DNA of 64,000 nucleotides from positions 5,317,654-5,381,653 of the forward strand of contig NZ_JXDL01000001.1 in NCBI RefSeq assembly GCF_001590795.1. Reading direction: 5' to 3'. How positions within the stretch are numbered: the first letter of the stretch is position 1; every line of letters starts with the position of its first letter. Both the position numbers and the translations under genes were made by a program. Under the pieces are notes generated by a model, which ran no database searches, was not told where the DNA came from, and worked only from the letters and a program-made list of their open reading frames with translations. This document shows, piece by piece, positions 16,761-25,715 of this stretch. The stretch comes from Bradyrhizobium sp. AT1. GTDB lineage: Bacteria; Pseudomonadota; Alphaproteobacteria; Rhizobiales; Xanthobacteraceae.

Positions 16761-18083
16761 CTATCCTATTGTTTCTTCGAGGCTCTCGATAGCCTCAAAA
16801 CGCTGTCGCGGCCATGTGATCTGAACCACGGCGCCGTGTTCCGGAAAGGTCCGGTTGGTAAACGACACCTTGGCGCCAGTGCGCTCCAGCAAGGTGCGCG
16901 CGATGAACACGCCCAATCCGAGGCCGCGCCGTTCACCGCTGCCATCATCCTGGCTGCGCCGCCGCGACAGATAGGGCTCGCCGATCCGATTCAGGATATC
17001 CGGCGGAATGCCGGGGCCGTCGTCGGAGATCAGAAGCTCGATCGTGTCCTTGTTCCACCACGCGTTCACCTCGACGGTGGTACGGGCGAAATCGACGGCG
17101 TTCTCGACGATGTTGCCGACGCCGTAGAGGATCGCCGGATTGCGCGAGCCGACCGGCTCGGACACGGCGGCAACCGCGATCCGCACCTTGATGTCGACGC
17201 CGAAATCGCGGTGCGGGGCCACCACCTCCTCGATCAGCTCCGACAGCTTCATGCGGTCGAACGGCGCGCCGGTGGAAGAGAGCTGGGTGATCTTGCTCAG
17301 GATATCGCGGCAGCGCTGGGTCTGCTCGCGCAGTGTCTTCAGGTCGGCGGCAAAACTGGCGTCCTTCACCGTCTTTTCCAGCTCGCGCGAGATCAGGAAG
17401 ATCGTGGCGAGCGGCGTGCCGAGCTCGTGTGCGGCGGCAGCTGCGAGGCCGTCGAGCTGGGTGAGATGCTGTTCGCGCGTCAGCACCAGCTCGGTCGCGG
17501 CCAAGGCGTCCGCAAGCTTGCGCGCCTCTTCCGTCACCTGGAACGAGTAGAGGCTGGTGACGCCGATCGCGAGCACGATCGAGAGCCAGACGCCGACCAG
17601 ATAGATCGGCGGCAGCACCAGTGGATCGTCGGAATCCCAGGGCAGCGGCAGATGGAAGAAGAACAGCACCGAGGCGCAGGCTACGGCGAGTAGGCCGAGG
17701 CCGAACGTGAGGCGCGCCGGCAGCGCCGTGGCCGAGATCAGCACCGGCGCCAGGAACAGGAACGAGAACGGGTTCTGCAGTCCGCCGGTGAAGAACAACA
17801 GTCCAGCCAGTTCCACGATGTTCGCCGCGAGCAGTCCGGCGGCCTGGATCGGCTCCAGCCGGTGCATCGGATTGGCCGCGGTCTGGAGTGCCAGATTGAG
17901 CGCCGCCGACAGGGCGATGATGCTGACGCAGGGGACGATCTCGACGTTGAACTCCAACCCCTGCGCCACGATGAAGATCGCGGCGAGCTGGCCCAGCACC
18001 GCGAGCCAGCGCAGCCGCAGGATCGTGTCCAGGCGGATATGCCGCTGCGCGTGGCGGAAGTTGGAGGCGGCAATTTCGGTCAT
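16761..18083 (-). CDS. regS: redox sensor histidine kinase RegS (RegB/ActS/PrrB family)
   Basis: A membrane sensor kinase of 440 residues from the ATG at 18083 (the frame is open to a GTG at 18116). About six transmembrane segments lie in residues 25-185, and the family's quinone-binding loop appears as GGLQNPFSF. The H-box is AAAAAHELGTPLATI; from the ATG start the phospho-acceptor is His219, the number I recall for Bradyrhizobium RegS, which favours this start. A Cys in QRCRDILSKI, 39 residues after the His, matches the redox-active cysteine region of RegB. The ATPase domain has NIVENAVDFA, DDGPGIP and GLGLGVFIA. It partners RegR and diverges from an ABC transporter gene 106-bp away. Confidence 0.92.
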   Translation of the reverse strand: MTEIAASNFRHAQRHIRLDTILRLRWLAVLGQLAAIFIVAQGLEFNVEIVPCVSIIALSAALNLALQTAANPMHRLEPIQAAGLLAANIVELAGLLFFTGGLQNPFSFLFLAPVLISATALPARLTFGLGLLAVACASVLFFFHLPLPWDSDDPLVLPPIYLVGVWLSIVLAIGVTSLYSFQVTEEARKLADALAATELVLTREQHLTQLDGLAAAAAHELGTPLATIFLISRELEKTVKDASFAADLKTLREQTQRCRDILSKITQLSSTGAPFDRMKLSELIEEVVAPHRDFGVDIKVRIAVAAVSEPVGSRNPAILYGVGNIVENAVDFARTTVEVNAWWNKDTIELLISDDGPGIPPDILNRIGEPYLSRRRSQDDGSGERRGLGLGVFIARTLLERTGAKVSFTNRTFPEHGAVVQITWPRQRFEAIESLEETIG

Positions 18084-18189
18084 GTCGGCCAATGTGGCGG
18101 TGCCTTCCAAGGTCACAAACGTCGGGCTCGCGGAACCACCGGATTACAAGCCTTGCGCTCCCTGCCGCAATAGCAGAAGAACGGTCAGC

Positions 18190-18981
18190 ATGACCGAGAA
18201 TGACAAGGCTTCAAGTCGGCCGACTGTCGCGGAGCGCAGCCCGTCCGCGGCGATCACGGTCGATCATCTCGTCAAGCTCTACAAGCAGACCCGCGCCGTC
18301 GACGATATCTCCTTTTCGCTGCCGCGCGGCAGCATCACCGGGCTTCTGGGCGGCAACGGCGCCGGCAAGACCACGACCATCGCGATGATCATGGGCCTGG
18401 TGCTGCCGACCTCCGGCCGCGTGCAGGTGCTGGGGCATCGGATGCCCGAGGAGAGCGCTTCCGTGCTGGGGCGGATGAACTTCGAGAGCCCCTATGTCGA
18501 CATGCCGATGCGGCTCACGGTGCGGCAGAACCTCACCGTCTTCGGCAAGCTCTATGCGGTGAAGAACCTCGCCGGCCGCATCAAGGAGCTCGCCGACGAT
18601 CTCGACCTCACCGATTTCATCGACCGCGCCAACGGAAAGCTGTCCGCCGGGCAGAAGACCCGCGTCGCACTGGCCAAAGCGCTGATCAACCAGCCCGAGC
18701 TCTTGCTGCTGGACGAGCCGACCGCTTCGCTCGACCCCGACACCGCCGACTGGGTGCGGGCGCATCTGGAGCGCTATCGCAAGCAGAACGACGCCACCAT
18801 CCTGCTGGCCTCGCACAACATGCTCGAGGTCGAGCGGCTCTGCGACCGCGTCATCATCATGAAGCGCGGCCGCATCGAGGACGACGACACGCCGGAGGCG
18901 ATCATGGCCCGCTACAACCGCACCACGCTGGAGGAGGTGTTCTTGGACGTCGCGCGCGGCCGGAAGGAGGCGGTGCGATGA
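18190..18981 (+). CDS. ABC-2 type exporter, ATP-binding protein
   Basis: A 263-residue ATPase subunit. Walker A is GGNGAGKTTT (~residue 60), the Q-loop region is less canonical (MNFESPYVDMPMRLTV in place of the usual xxQ), the signature motif is LSAGQKTRVALAKAL, and Walker B LLLDEPTASLD is followed by the H-loop ASHNM. Start at ATG 18190. The downstream permease completes a simple two-gene ABC-2 exporter; the cargo is unknown. The LSAGQ signature rather than LSGGQ and the missing Q-loop Gln are mild oddities. The gene is divergent from regS. Confidence 0.9.
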   Translation: MTENDKASSRPTVAERSPSAAITVDHLVKLYKQTRAVDDISFSLPRGSITGLLGGNGAGKTTTIAMIMGLVLPTSGRVQVLGHRMPEESASVLGRMNFESPYVDMPMRLTVRQNLTVFGKLYAVKNLAGRIKELADDLDLTDFIDRANGKLSAGQKTRVALAKALINQPELLLLDEPTASLDPDTADWVRAHLERYRKQNDATILLASHNMLEVERLCDRVIIMKRGRIEDDDTPEAIMARYNRTTLEEVFLDVARGRKEAVR

Positions 18982-18993
18982 GCAGACGCAGCC

Positions 18994-19079
18994 GTAGCCC
19001 GGATGGAGCGCAGCGTAATCCGGGACGCCTGGCGCTTGTGGCACGATTCCCGGATTGCGCTTCGCTCCATCCGGGCTAC
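18994..19079. repeat. ~86-bp hairpin, GTAGCCCGGATGGAGCGCAGCG type, inside the ABC-2 operon
   Basis: Arms GTAGCCCGGATGGAGCGCAG and the matching CTCCATCCGGGCTAC, plus an inner CCGGGA/TCCCGG pair, form a long hairpin that fills the gap between the ATPase and permease genes. The same element type lies at 34265-34349 in another ABC operon. Confidence 0.85.
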
Positions 19080-19090
19080 GGATCGCTCCT

Positions 19091-19909
19091 ATGACCGACA
19101 TCTCCCTCCACCGCGGCATCTCCGTCCACCGCATCGGCGCGATGATCCTGCGCTACTGGTATCTGCTGCTGTCGTCCTGGCCGCGGCTGCTCGAGCTGTT
19201 GTACTGGCCGGCGCTGCAAGTCATTACCTGGGGCTTCCTGCAGGTCTACATCGGGCAGAACGCCAATTTCTTCGCGCGCGCCGGCGGCACGCTGATCGGC
19301 GCCGTGATCCTTTGGGACATCCTGTTCCGAGGCCAGCTCGGCTTCTCCATCTCGTTCCTGGAGGAGATGTGGGCGCGCAACATCGGCAATCTCATGATGA
19401 GCCCGCTGAAGCCGATCGAGTTCCTGCTGTCATTGATGGTCATGAGCCTGATCCGGCTCGCGATCGGAATCATCCCGATGACGCTGCTGGCGCTGTTCCT
19501 GTTTCACTTCAATGTCTACGCGCTCGGCCTGCCGTTGATCGCGTTCTTCTGCAATCTGATCTTCACCAGCTGGTCGGTCGGAATCTTCGTCTCGGGCCTC
19601 GTACTGCGAAACGGCCTCGGCGCCGAGAGCATCGTCTGGACCTTGATGTTCGCGATCCTGCCGCTCGCCTGCGTCTACTATCCCGTCAGCGTGCTGCCGG
19701 CCTGGCTGCAAACCATCGCCTGGGCGCTGCCGCCGACTTACGTGTTCGAAGGGATGCGCGCGCTGCTGATTGAGCGAACCTTCCGGATCGATCTGATGCT
19801 GGATGCGTTGGCCATCAATGCGGTGCTGCTGGGAGCTTCTTTTTGGGCATTCCTTGCCCTTTTGCGCAGCGCCAAGAAAAATGGCTCATTGCTGTCGGGC
19901 GGCGAATAA
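19091..19909 (+). CDS. ABC-2 type exporter, permease
   Basis: A 272-residue integral membrane protein with about six hydrophobic segments, starting near residue 30 (LLLSSWPRLLELLYWPALQVITWGFL) and ending with an Ala/Leu-rich helix around 240-260. The central GILPLACVYYPVSVLPAWLQTIAWALPPTYVFEG region (here AILPLACVYYP) is typical of ABC-2 permeases. The ATG at 19091 is the likely start. It forms an exporter with the ATPase gene just upstream, from which it is separated by a repeat hairpin that could change the ratio of the two products. Confidence 0.88.
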   Translation: MTDISLHRGISVHRIGAMILRYWYLLLSSWPRLLELLYWPALQVITWGFLQVYIGQNANFFARAGGTLIGAVILWDILFRGQLGFSISFLEEMWARNIGNLMMSPLKPIEFLLSLMVMSLIRLAIGIIPMTLLALFLFHFNVYALGLPLIAFFCNLIFTSWSVGIFVSGLVLRNGLGAESIVWTLMFAILPLACVYYPVSVLPAWLQTIAWALPPTYVFEGMRALLIERTFRIDLMLDALAINAVLLGASFWAFLALLRSAKKNGSLLSGGE

Positions 19910-19975
19910 CGTCACTTTCTCGTGGATTCAGCCTGGTTTGGCCGTTCTGCTTACGTAGATGTACGGAACCATGCA

Positions 19976-20004
19976 TTGACGCAATATTACGCATTCGGCA
20001 GTAT
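19976..20004 (+). promoter_or_regulatory. candidate sigma-70-type promoter for phaZ
   Basis: TTGACG (19976-19981), a 17-base spacer and CAGTAT (19999-20004) lie just before the PHA depolymerase start at 20030. The -10 is a weak match, and the 5' leader would be about 20 bases. Confidence 0.35.
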
Positions 20005-20029
20005 GCTGCGATGCGAAGAGGATTTTAAC

Positions 20030-21358
20030 ATGCCGATTGGTGAGTTTGGCGGCGCGCCGCCCCTGGCGGCCGAAGGCAGTCCGGTTCTGACGACGCCGAT
20101 GTACTGGATGTACGAGATGGCGCACGCCTCTCTCAATCCGGCACGTGCGGTCACTGACGCCACCAAGCTGCTGTTTCAGAACCCGCTCAATCCCTGGGCG
20201 CGTACCGAAGTCGGCAAGTCGGTGGCCGCGGCCTGCGAATTGTTCGAGCGCACCACGCGCCGTTACGGCAAGCCCGAATGGGGTCTCGACGACACCGAGG
20301 TCAACGGCATCCGCGTCCCCGTCGAGGTTCGCTCGGTCTGGGAAAAGCCGTTCTGCCGGCTGCTCTATTTCGATCGCAAATTCACTCGTCCGCTGCGCAG
20401 CCCACAGCCGCGCGTGCTGATCGTGGCCCCGATGTCCGGTCATTATGCGACGCTGCTCCGCGGCACGGTCGAGGCCTTCCTGCCCGCCCATGAGGTCTAC
20501 ATCACCGACTGGGCCGATGCCCGCATGGTGCCGCTCAGCGAAGGCCGTTTCGATCTCGACGACTATATCGACTACGTCATCGAGATGCTGCACGTCCTCG
20601 GTGGCAACACGCATGTGCTCGCGGTGTGTCAGCCCTCCGTGCCCGTCGTCGCGGCCGTCTCGATCATGGAAGCGCGGCGCGATCCGTTCGTGCCGACCTC
20701 GATGACATTGATGGGCGGCCCGATCGACACCCGCCGCAATCCGACTGCGGTGAACAACCTCGCCCAGGAGCGCGGCATCGACTGGTTCCGCAACCACGTC
20801 ATTACCAAGGTGCCGTTCCCGCATCCGGGCATGATGCGCGACGTCTATCCGGGATTCCTGCAGCTCAACGGCTTCATCAGCATGAATCTCGATAGGCACA
20901 TGGACGCCCACAAGCAGCTCTTCGCCCATCTGGTGAAGGGCGACGGCGACCTCGTCGACAAGCATCGCGAATTCTATGACGAATATCTCGCGGTGATGGA
21001 CCTCTCCGCCGAGTATTACCTGCAGACCGTCGACACCGTGTTCGTGAAGCACTCGCTGCCGAAGGGCGAGATGACCCATCGCGGAACACGCGTCGATCCC
21101 TCCAAGGTCACGCGCGTGGCGTTGATGACGGTCGAAGGCGAGAACGACGACATCTCCGGTCTCGGCCAGACCGGAGCAACGCACGCATTGTGCAGCTCGA
21201 TCCCCGATCATCGCCGCATTCATTACGTCCAGAAGGGCGTCGGACATTACGGCGTGTTCAACGGCTCGCGCTTCAGGTCGGAAATCGTGCCGCGTATCCA
21301 TGACTTCATGGTTTCGGCGGCGAATCCGAGCTCATTGCAGGCGCGCGCGGCCGAATAA
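20030..21358 (+). CDS. phaZ: intracellular polyhydroxyalkanoate depolymerase
   Basis: A 442-residue intracellular PHA depolymerase of the type that mobilises stored PHB granules. The nucleophile region reads AVCQPSVP, in which Cys200 is expected to act in place of serine as in other bacterial PhaZ enzymes. The N-terminal MYWMYEMAHASLNPARA and the late GVGHYGVFNG with the catalytic His are characteristic of the family. There is no signal peptide. The ATG at 20030 has AGAGG at good spacing. It is a separate transcription unit downstream of the ABC-2 exporter. Together with the esterase at 7531 it suggests active PHA metabolism, although phaC is not in the window. Confidence 0.92.
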   Translation: MPIGEFGGAPPLAAEGSPVLTTPMYWMYEMAHASLNPARAVTDATKLLFQNPLNPWARTEVGKSVAAACELFERTTRRYGKPEWGLDDTEVNGIRVPVEVRSVWEKPFCRLLYFDRKFTRPLRSPQPRVLIVAPMSGHYATLLRGTVEAFLPAHEVYITDWADARMVPLSEGRFDLDDYIDYVIEMLHVLGGNTHVLAVCQPSVPVVAAVSIMEARRDPFVPTSMTLMGGPIDTRRNPTAVNNLAQERGIDWFRNHVITKVPFPHPGMMRDVYPGFLQLNGFISMNLDRHMDAHKQLFAHLVKGDGDLVDKHREFYDEYLAVMDLSAEYYLQTVDTVFVKHSLPKGEMTHRGTRVDPSKVTRVALMTVEGENDDISGLGQTGATHALCSSIPDHRRIHYVQKGVGHYGVFNGSRFRSEIVPRIHDFMVSAANPSSLQARAAE

Positions 21359-21659
21359 TCTGCTTTTTCGGCTTTCCCGTCGAAAATCCAGGCCCCGACG
21401 GAGGTTCCGGACGGGCCGGGTTCCCGCGAGATTCGAGGTATCCGGGTAGCTTTAAAGGAGTGAGTCCACCCTCAACCCTTGGGGGTGCCGCATGCGTCCA
21501 GCGGGGGCGAAAAAAGCCGGTTCCAACCCCAGTCTGTAGGGTCTCCCGGACGCCAGACCGCTGTATATTGGGCAAATGATTTGTTTTTGCGCCGAGCGCT
21601 TTCCCTGGCGGCGGTTATGGCAGAATCCGGGCGCCCTCCTGCCCCCCGGACTGACAGAC
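21359..21659 (+). other. 301-bp gap with a foldable sequence (candidate leader or small RNA)
   Basis: No convincing gene. The stretch 21475-21590 contains several possible helices: ACCC/GGGT at 21475-21486, GCGTCC (21494-21499) with GGACGC (21548-21553), an inner GGC-GAAAAAA-GCC hairpin (21506-21518) and GGG/CCC around it. It ends in CAAA-TGA-TTTG followed by five T (21573-21588), a weak terminator shape. I cannot match it to a known RNA family from memory. Confidence 0.35.
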
Positions 21660-22415
21660 ATGGCCACCCGCGCACTCCTTTATCGTCGGCCCCACGAACC
21701 GAAGACCGTCCTGATCACCCACGGATCGCAATATTTTGCCATCCGATTGCGCCGGCACCGCCGCGCGCGCCGTTACACGCTCAGAATTCATCCGAGCGAT
21801 CGCGAAGCCATCCTCACCATGCCGCCGCGCGGCACGCTGGCTGAAGCCAAAGATTTCGCGCAGCGTCACGGTGCGTGGATCGCCGCGCGTCTTGGTCGCT
21901 TGCCGAAGGCCGCGCCGTTCCAGCCGGGCACGGTGATACCGCTGCGCGGCACGCCGCATCGCATCGTTCATCGCGCCAGCACGCGCGGCACGGTGTGGAC
22001 CGAGGTGCGCGACAGCGGTGAACGCATCCTCTGCGTCGCAGGCGGGCTCGAGCATGTCGATCGCCGCGTCAGCGACTTCCTCAAGCGCGAGGCGCGCAAG
22101 GATCTCCAGCGTTCGTCGGAGGCCTACGCTGCCGAGCTCGGTGTCCGGGTCAAGCGCCTCTCGATCCGCGACCAGTCCAGCCGCTGGGGTTCCTGCACCT
22201 CGGCCGGCTCGCTGTCGTTCTCCTGGCGCCTGATCCTCGCGCCGCCCTTCGTGCTCGACTACCTCGCCGCGCACGAAGTCGCCCATCTCGTCGAGATGAA
22301 CCACTCGGCGCGGTTCTGGCGCGTCTGCGGCAAGGTCTGTCCGTCGATGGAACGCGCCAAGAAGTGGCTCGACACCTACGGCAACGATCTGCACCGTTAT
22401 GGGGTCGAGGATTAG
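21660..22415 (+). CDS. YgjP-like M48-type zinc metallopeptidase (DUF45)
   Basis: A 251-residue soluble metallopeptidase. The zinc motif HEVAH (His205, Glu206, His209) is followed by a third ligand-like His in MNHSARFW. The RWGSC motif, typical of the YgjP/DUF45 group, stands near residue 175. The N-terminal half is rich in Arg and may bind nucleic acid. I preferred the ATG at 21660; the frame is open to an ATG at 21576 but the extra residues look non-coding. The family is widespread and its substrate is not known. It is preceded by a 300-bp foldable gap. Confidence 0.82.
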   Translation: MATRALLYRRPHEPKTVLITHGSQYFAIRLRRHRRARRYTLRIHPSDREAILTMPPRGTLAEAKDFAQRHGAWIAARLGRLPKAAPFQPGTVIPLRGTPHRIVHRASTRGTVWTEVRDSGERILCVAGGLEHVDRRVSDFLKREARKDLQRSSEAYAAELGVRVKRLSIRDQSSRWGSCTSAGSLSFSWRLILAPPFVLDYLAAHEVAHLVEMNHSARFWRVCGKVCPSMERAKKWLDTYGNDLHRYGVED

Positions 22416-22443
22416 GGCGGGCTGTCGCCCCACACTCACTGTC

Positions 22444-22486
22444 GTCGTCCGGCCAGTGCGCAATTGCGCACGAGGGCCGGACGACC
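22444..22486. repeat. hairpin GTCGTCCGGCC...GGCCGGACGAC with inner TGCGCAATTGCGCA
   Basis: A palindrome nested within a palindrome in the gap between the metallopeptidase and the unrecognised 217-residue gene (convergent). Member of the local hairpin repeats. Confidence 0.7.
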
Positions 22487-22576
22487 CAGTATTCCAGAGA
22501 CGGTTGTTATTGAGCCGAGAAGCTGCGGCCTCCTGCGGGGAATGACAGCGGAGAGTGCGGCAGCGTCAAGCGATAC

Positions 22577-23230
22577 TCACGCACTGAAATCCGCGTTCGT
22601 CCCCGCCTGCGTGCGTGACGCCAGGTAGAGCGATTGCGCGCTGGCCTTCTGGCCCTCGGCGAGCATCGCCTGGAAGGCGGCGTCGAGTTGTTCGCGGCTA
22701 TAGGTCGTGGACACGCTCTCGCGCGGTGTCCATTGCGATAGCGTGATCGCGGTGGAGGCCTTCTCGGCCGTGCCACCGAGCAGCTCGGCGTAACTGTCGG
22801 CACGCCATTGCGCCAGATCAGGTCCGCTCAAGCCCGGAGGATCTTCGAGCTTGCCGATCTTCGCGGCCGCCGCGTTCGTCATCACCGAGGATCCGCCGTT
22901 GTACAGCGTGGCCACCACCTTGCCGTCCACTTTCACCTGCGCGTAGGTATTCTCAGGCGCATTGTCCGCGACGACCGACTGAGGTGCTTCCGTCTGGTGC
23001 GCGATCAGCCAGTGCGTTGCCATGAGGTCGCGCAGGACGGGATTATCCGCCGCAGATATGACCTTGGCACCTGACAGCGGCTTGACCTGGGAGACGTCGA
23101 CCCGAAATTCGCGGGTCTCAGCTTCAGTGGCGGCGGGTGCCACCGGTTGGAGACCGGACGCTGCATTTGCAGCGGATGTTGATGCGGGCCGCAGATGGGG
23201 TAACGCCGCGTTGGCTACACCTGAAATCAT
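22577..23230 (-). CDS. protein of unknown function, Ala/Ser-rich
   Basis: A 217-residue protein that I do not recognise. The N-terminal ~45 residues are low-complexity (Ala, Ser, Pro, Thr), followed by a folded-looking part with VVATLYNGGSSVMTNAAAAKI and a Glu/Gln-rich end. No signal peptide, membrane segment or Cys residues are visible. The start is well supported by CGAGGAGCGTT before the ATG at 23230. An Ala/Ser/Pro-rich N-terminus on a Cys-free protein would also suit a type III or other secreted protein, but that is only a guess. It lies downstream of, and on the same strand as, the PBP gene with a 277-bp gap, suggesting its own promoter. Confidence 0.6.
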   Translation of the reverse strand: MISGVANAALPHLRPASTSAANAASGLQPVAPAATEAETREFRVDVSQVKPLSGAKVISAADNPVLRDLMATHWLIAHQTEAPQSVVADNAPENTYAQVKVDGKVVATLYNGGSSVMTNAAAAKIGKLEDPPGLSGPDLAQWRADSYAELLGGTAEKASTAITLSQWTPRESVSTTYSREQLDAAFQAMLAEGQKASAQSLYLASRTQAGTNADFSA

Positions 23231-23507
23231 GGAACGCTCCTCGGTACTCGCTCAACCTATGAGAGCAAATTCCGGACCGGAGACGTGCGCTTGAAAAGAC
23301 TGGTGTTTTTGCTGTCGAGGGCAGTGCATCCCGGTCGATCTTGCCGCGCTAGGCAGTACTTGCCGAAGCGGGCCGCTGACTTCCAGACGCGAACTCCCGG
23401 CGTCCGCGCTGCCCGCGCAAGCCGTTGATTTCGTTATCCCCGGCTACTGTGCATGGGGTTGTTTTCGCGATTTTTGTTCTGAGGCCATCCTCGACCTCAG
23501 GCAGCAC

Positions 23508-25715
23508 CTATCGGTTTCCGCCAAACAGCCGGTCCATCAGCCAGCCATCCAGGCCGGCAGCTGCCTCGGGGCGCACATTGGCGCGCGTCGGGGGCGGCGG
23601 GCGATAACCGCCGTTGTTCGCCGGAGCCGGAGCCGCCGTCGGCGGCGACACCTGCGATGCCGCCTGCGCCAGGTTCGACAGGCCCCAGCCACCTGGCGCG
23701 CTCGGCAATGCCGCCACCGGCACGCCCTCGTGCGCCGTCTTCATGAAGCGCGACCACACTTCCACCGGCAGGCCGCCGCCGGTGGCCTTCTTGGTCGGCG
23801 AGTTGTCGTCATTGCCGAGCCAGACGCCGGTGACGAGGTTGGCGGTGTAGCCGATGAACCAGGCGTCGCGATAATCCTGGCTGGTGCCGGTCTTGCCGGC
23901 CGCCGGCCAGCCCGGGATCTCCGCCTTCTTGGCGGTGCCAGAAACAAGCGTCTCCCGCATCATCGTGTTCATCATGCCGACATAGCGGGGGTCGACGACC
24001 TGGTTACGCTCGTCGGGCTGGCGCATGTAGAGCAGCTTGCCGCTCAGCGTCCTGATCCGTGTCACGACATGCGGCGCCACCGCGAAGCCGCCATTGGCGA
24101 AGGGCGCGTAGGCGCCGACCAGCTCGACGACGGAGACTTCCGACGTGCCGAGCGCGATCGAGGCATTGGGCTCGAGCTTGGAGGAGATGCCGAGCCGGTG
24201 CGCGGTGCGTACCACGTTCTTCGGTCCAACCTCGAGGCCGAGGCGGATCGCGACGGTGTTGAGCGACATCGCCAGCGCCTGCGTCAACGTCACCGCGCCG
24301 AAATATTCGTGGGTGTAGTTCTCGGGCCGCCAGCCCTTGACCTCGATCGGCGCGTCCTGGCGCATCGTGTCGGGCGTCAGTCCTTGTTCGAGCGCGGTCA
24401 GATACACGAACGGCTTGAACGAGGAGCCCGGCTGGCGCTTGGCGGTGACCGCGCGGTTGTACTGGCTCTCGGAATAGTTCCGCCCGCCGACCATGGCGCG
24501 CACGGCACCATCAGGCGTCATCGCCACCAGCGCGCCCTGGCTGACATTGAATTTCACGCTCTTCGCCGCGAGCTCGTCGATGATGGCCGCTTCCGCCACG
24601 CTCTGCAGCTTCGGATCGATCGTGGTCTCGACCTTGATGCTCTCGTCGATCTGGCCGACCAGATCGTCCAGCACCTCGCCGACCCAGTCGGCAACGTAAT
24701 TGACCGTGCCGGCGCCGGCCGGCTTCACATTGTAGGAGGGATGGCCGATCGACGCCTTGGCCTGCGCATCGGTGATGAATTTCGCATCCGCCATCGCCGC
24801 GAGCACGATCTGCGCACGCGCTTCGGCGCCTTCGGGGTTGCGGTTCGGTGCAAGCCGCGAGGGCGACTTGACGAGGCCGGCGAGCATCGCGGCCTCGGCG
24901 ACCGTGACGTTCTTGGCCGACTTGCCGAAATATTTCTGCGCGGCAGCTTCAACGCCGTAGGCGCCGGAGCCGAAATAGACGCGGTTGAGATAAAGCTCCA
25001 GGATCTCGTCCTTGGAATGCTTGCGCTCCAGCCAGATCGCGAGCTCCACCTCCTGCAGCTTGCGCTGCATGGTGCGCTCCTGGGTCAGGAACAGGTTCTT
25101 GGCGAGTTGCTGCGTCAGCGTCGAGCCGCCCTGCGATACGCCGCGATGAAGCACGTTGGTGACGAGGGCACGCGCGATGCCGACGGGGTCGATGCCGAAA
25201 TGCGAATAGAAGCGGCGGTCCTCGATGGCGATGAACGCCTTCGGCAAATATGGCGGCAAGTCGTTCAGCGCGACATTGGCGCCGGCCATTTCGCCGCGCT
25301 GCGCCAGCATGCTGCCGTCGATGCCGACGATCTGGATCGTCGGGGGGCGCTTGGGGATTTCCAGCGACTGGATCGGGGGCAGATGGGCGCCGACATAGAT
25401 CACGACGCCGATCACGGCGATGACGCCCCACAGGCTCAGCACCGCGCCCCAATAGACCAGGCGGCCGAGGCCGAACCCGCCACGCGACTTCGCGCGCCGC
25501 TTGGCGCCGCTGCGGCCGGCCGGCGCCTTGCGCTCGCGCGGCGGCTGGTCGCCGGCATCCTCAGCTTTGCGCTTGGCTGATGATTTCGCTGATTTCTTCG
25601 GCTTGTCGTCGCCGCCGGGAACGCGATCCGCCGCGGTGAGGCGCAGATCGGAGAGCGCTGCGGGCAAGCCGAACAGCGGCTCCTTCCGCCCACCCTTTTT
25701 CTTTCCCCACGCCAT
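23508..25715 (-). CDS. class A penicillin-binding protein (PBP1a-type peptidoglycan synthase)
   Basis: A 735-residue bifunctional peptidoglycan synthase. A basic N-terminus (~1-75, rich in Lys/Arg) precedes one transmembrane segment (LVYWGAVLSLWGVIAVIGVVIY). The GT51 glycosyltransferase domain has IAIEDRRFYSHFG and GGSTLTQQLAKNLFL. The transpeptidase domain has the active-site SSFKPF, SLN and KTGTS motifs. The C-terminus is Pro/Ala-rich with a GGNR end. The ATG at 25715 is chosen over a TTG two codons upstream. It polymerises and crosslinks the cell wall in the periplasm. The gene is monocistronic and divergent from a DUF1330 gene. Confidence 0.93.
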   Translation of the reverse strand: MAWGKKKGGRKEPLFGLPAALSDLRLTAADRVPGGDDKPKKSAKSSAKRKAEDAGDQPPRERKAPAGRSGAKRRAKSRGGFGLGRLVYWGAVLSLWGVIAVIGVVIYVGAHLPPIQSLEIPKRPPTIQIVGIDGSMLAQRGEMAGANVALNDLPPYLPKAFIAIEDRRFYSHFGIDPVGIARALVTNVLHRGVSQGGSTLTQQLAKNLFLTQERTMQRKLQEVELAIWLERKHSKDEILELYLNRVYFGSGAYGVEAAAQKYFGKSAKNVTVAEAAMLAGLVKSPSRLAPNRNPEGAEARAQIVLAAMADAKFITDAQAKASIGHPSYNVKPAGAGTVNYVADWVGEVLDDLVGQIDESIKVETTIDPKLQSVAEAAIIDELAAKSVKFNVSQGALVAMTPDGAVRAMVGGRNYSESQYNRAVTAKRQPGSSFKPFVYLTALEQGLTPDTMRQDAPIEVKGWRPENYTHEYFGAVTLTQALAMSLNTVAIRLGLEVGPKNVVRTAHRLGISSKLEPNASIALGTSEVSVVELVGAYAPFANGGFAVAPHVVTRIRTLSGKLLYMRQPDERNQVVDPRYVGMMNTMMRETLVSGTAKKAEIPGWPAAGKTGTSQDYRDAWFIGYTANLVTGVWLGNDDNSPTKKATGGGLPVEVWSRFMKTAHEGVPVAALPSAPGGWGLSNLAQAASQVSPPTAAPAPANNGGYRPPPPTRANVRPEAAAGLDGWLMDRLFGGNR

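Noticed and set aside
21515..21540. GGTTCCAACCCC resembling a tRNA T-arm
   Set aside because: No acceptor stem, D-arm or anticodon arm can be built around it.
21460..21579. 39-codon GTG frame with three Cys codons in the gap before the metallopeptidase
   Set aside because: The AAAGGA is immediately next to the GTG without normal spacing, and the peptide resembles no family known to me; kept only as an alternative within the RNA candidate.
23479..23500. CTGAGG/CCTCAG hairpin downstream of the PBP gene as terminator
   Set aside because: On the relevant strand it is followed by AACAAAAA rather than T residues, so it lacks the intrinsic-terminator form.
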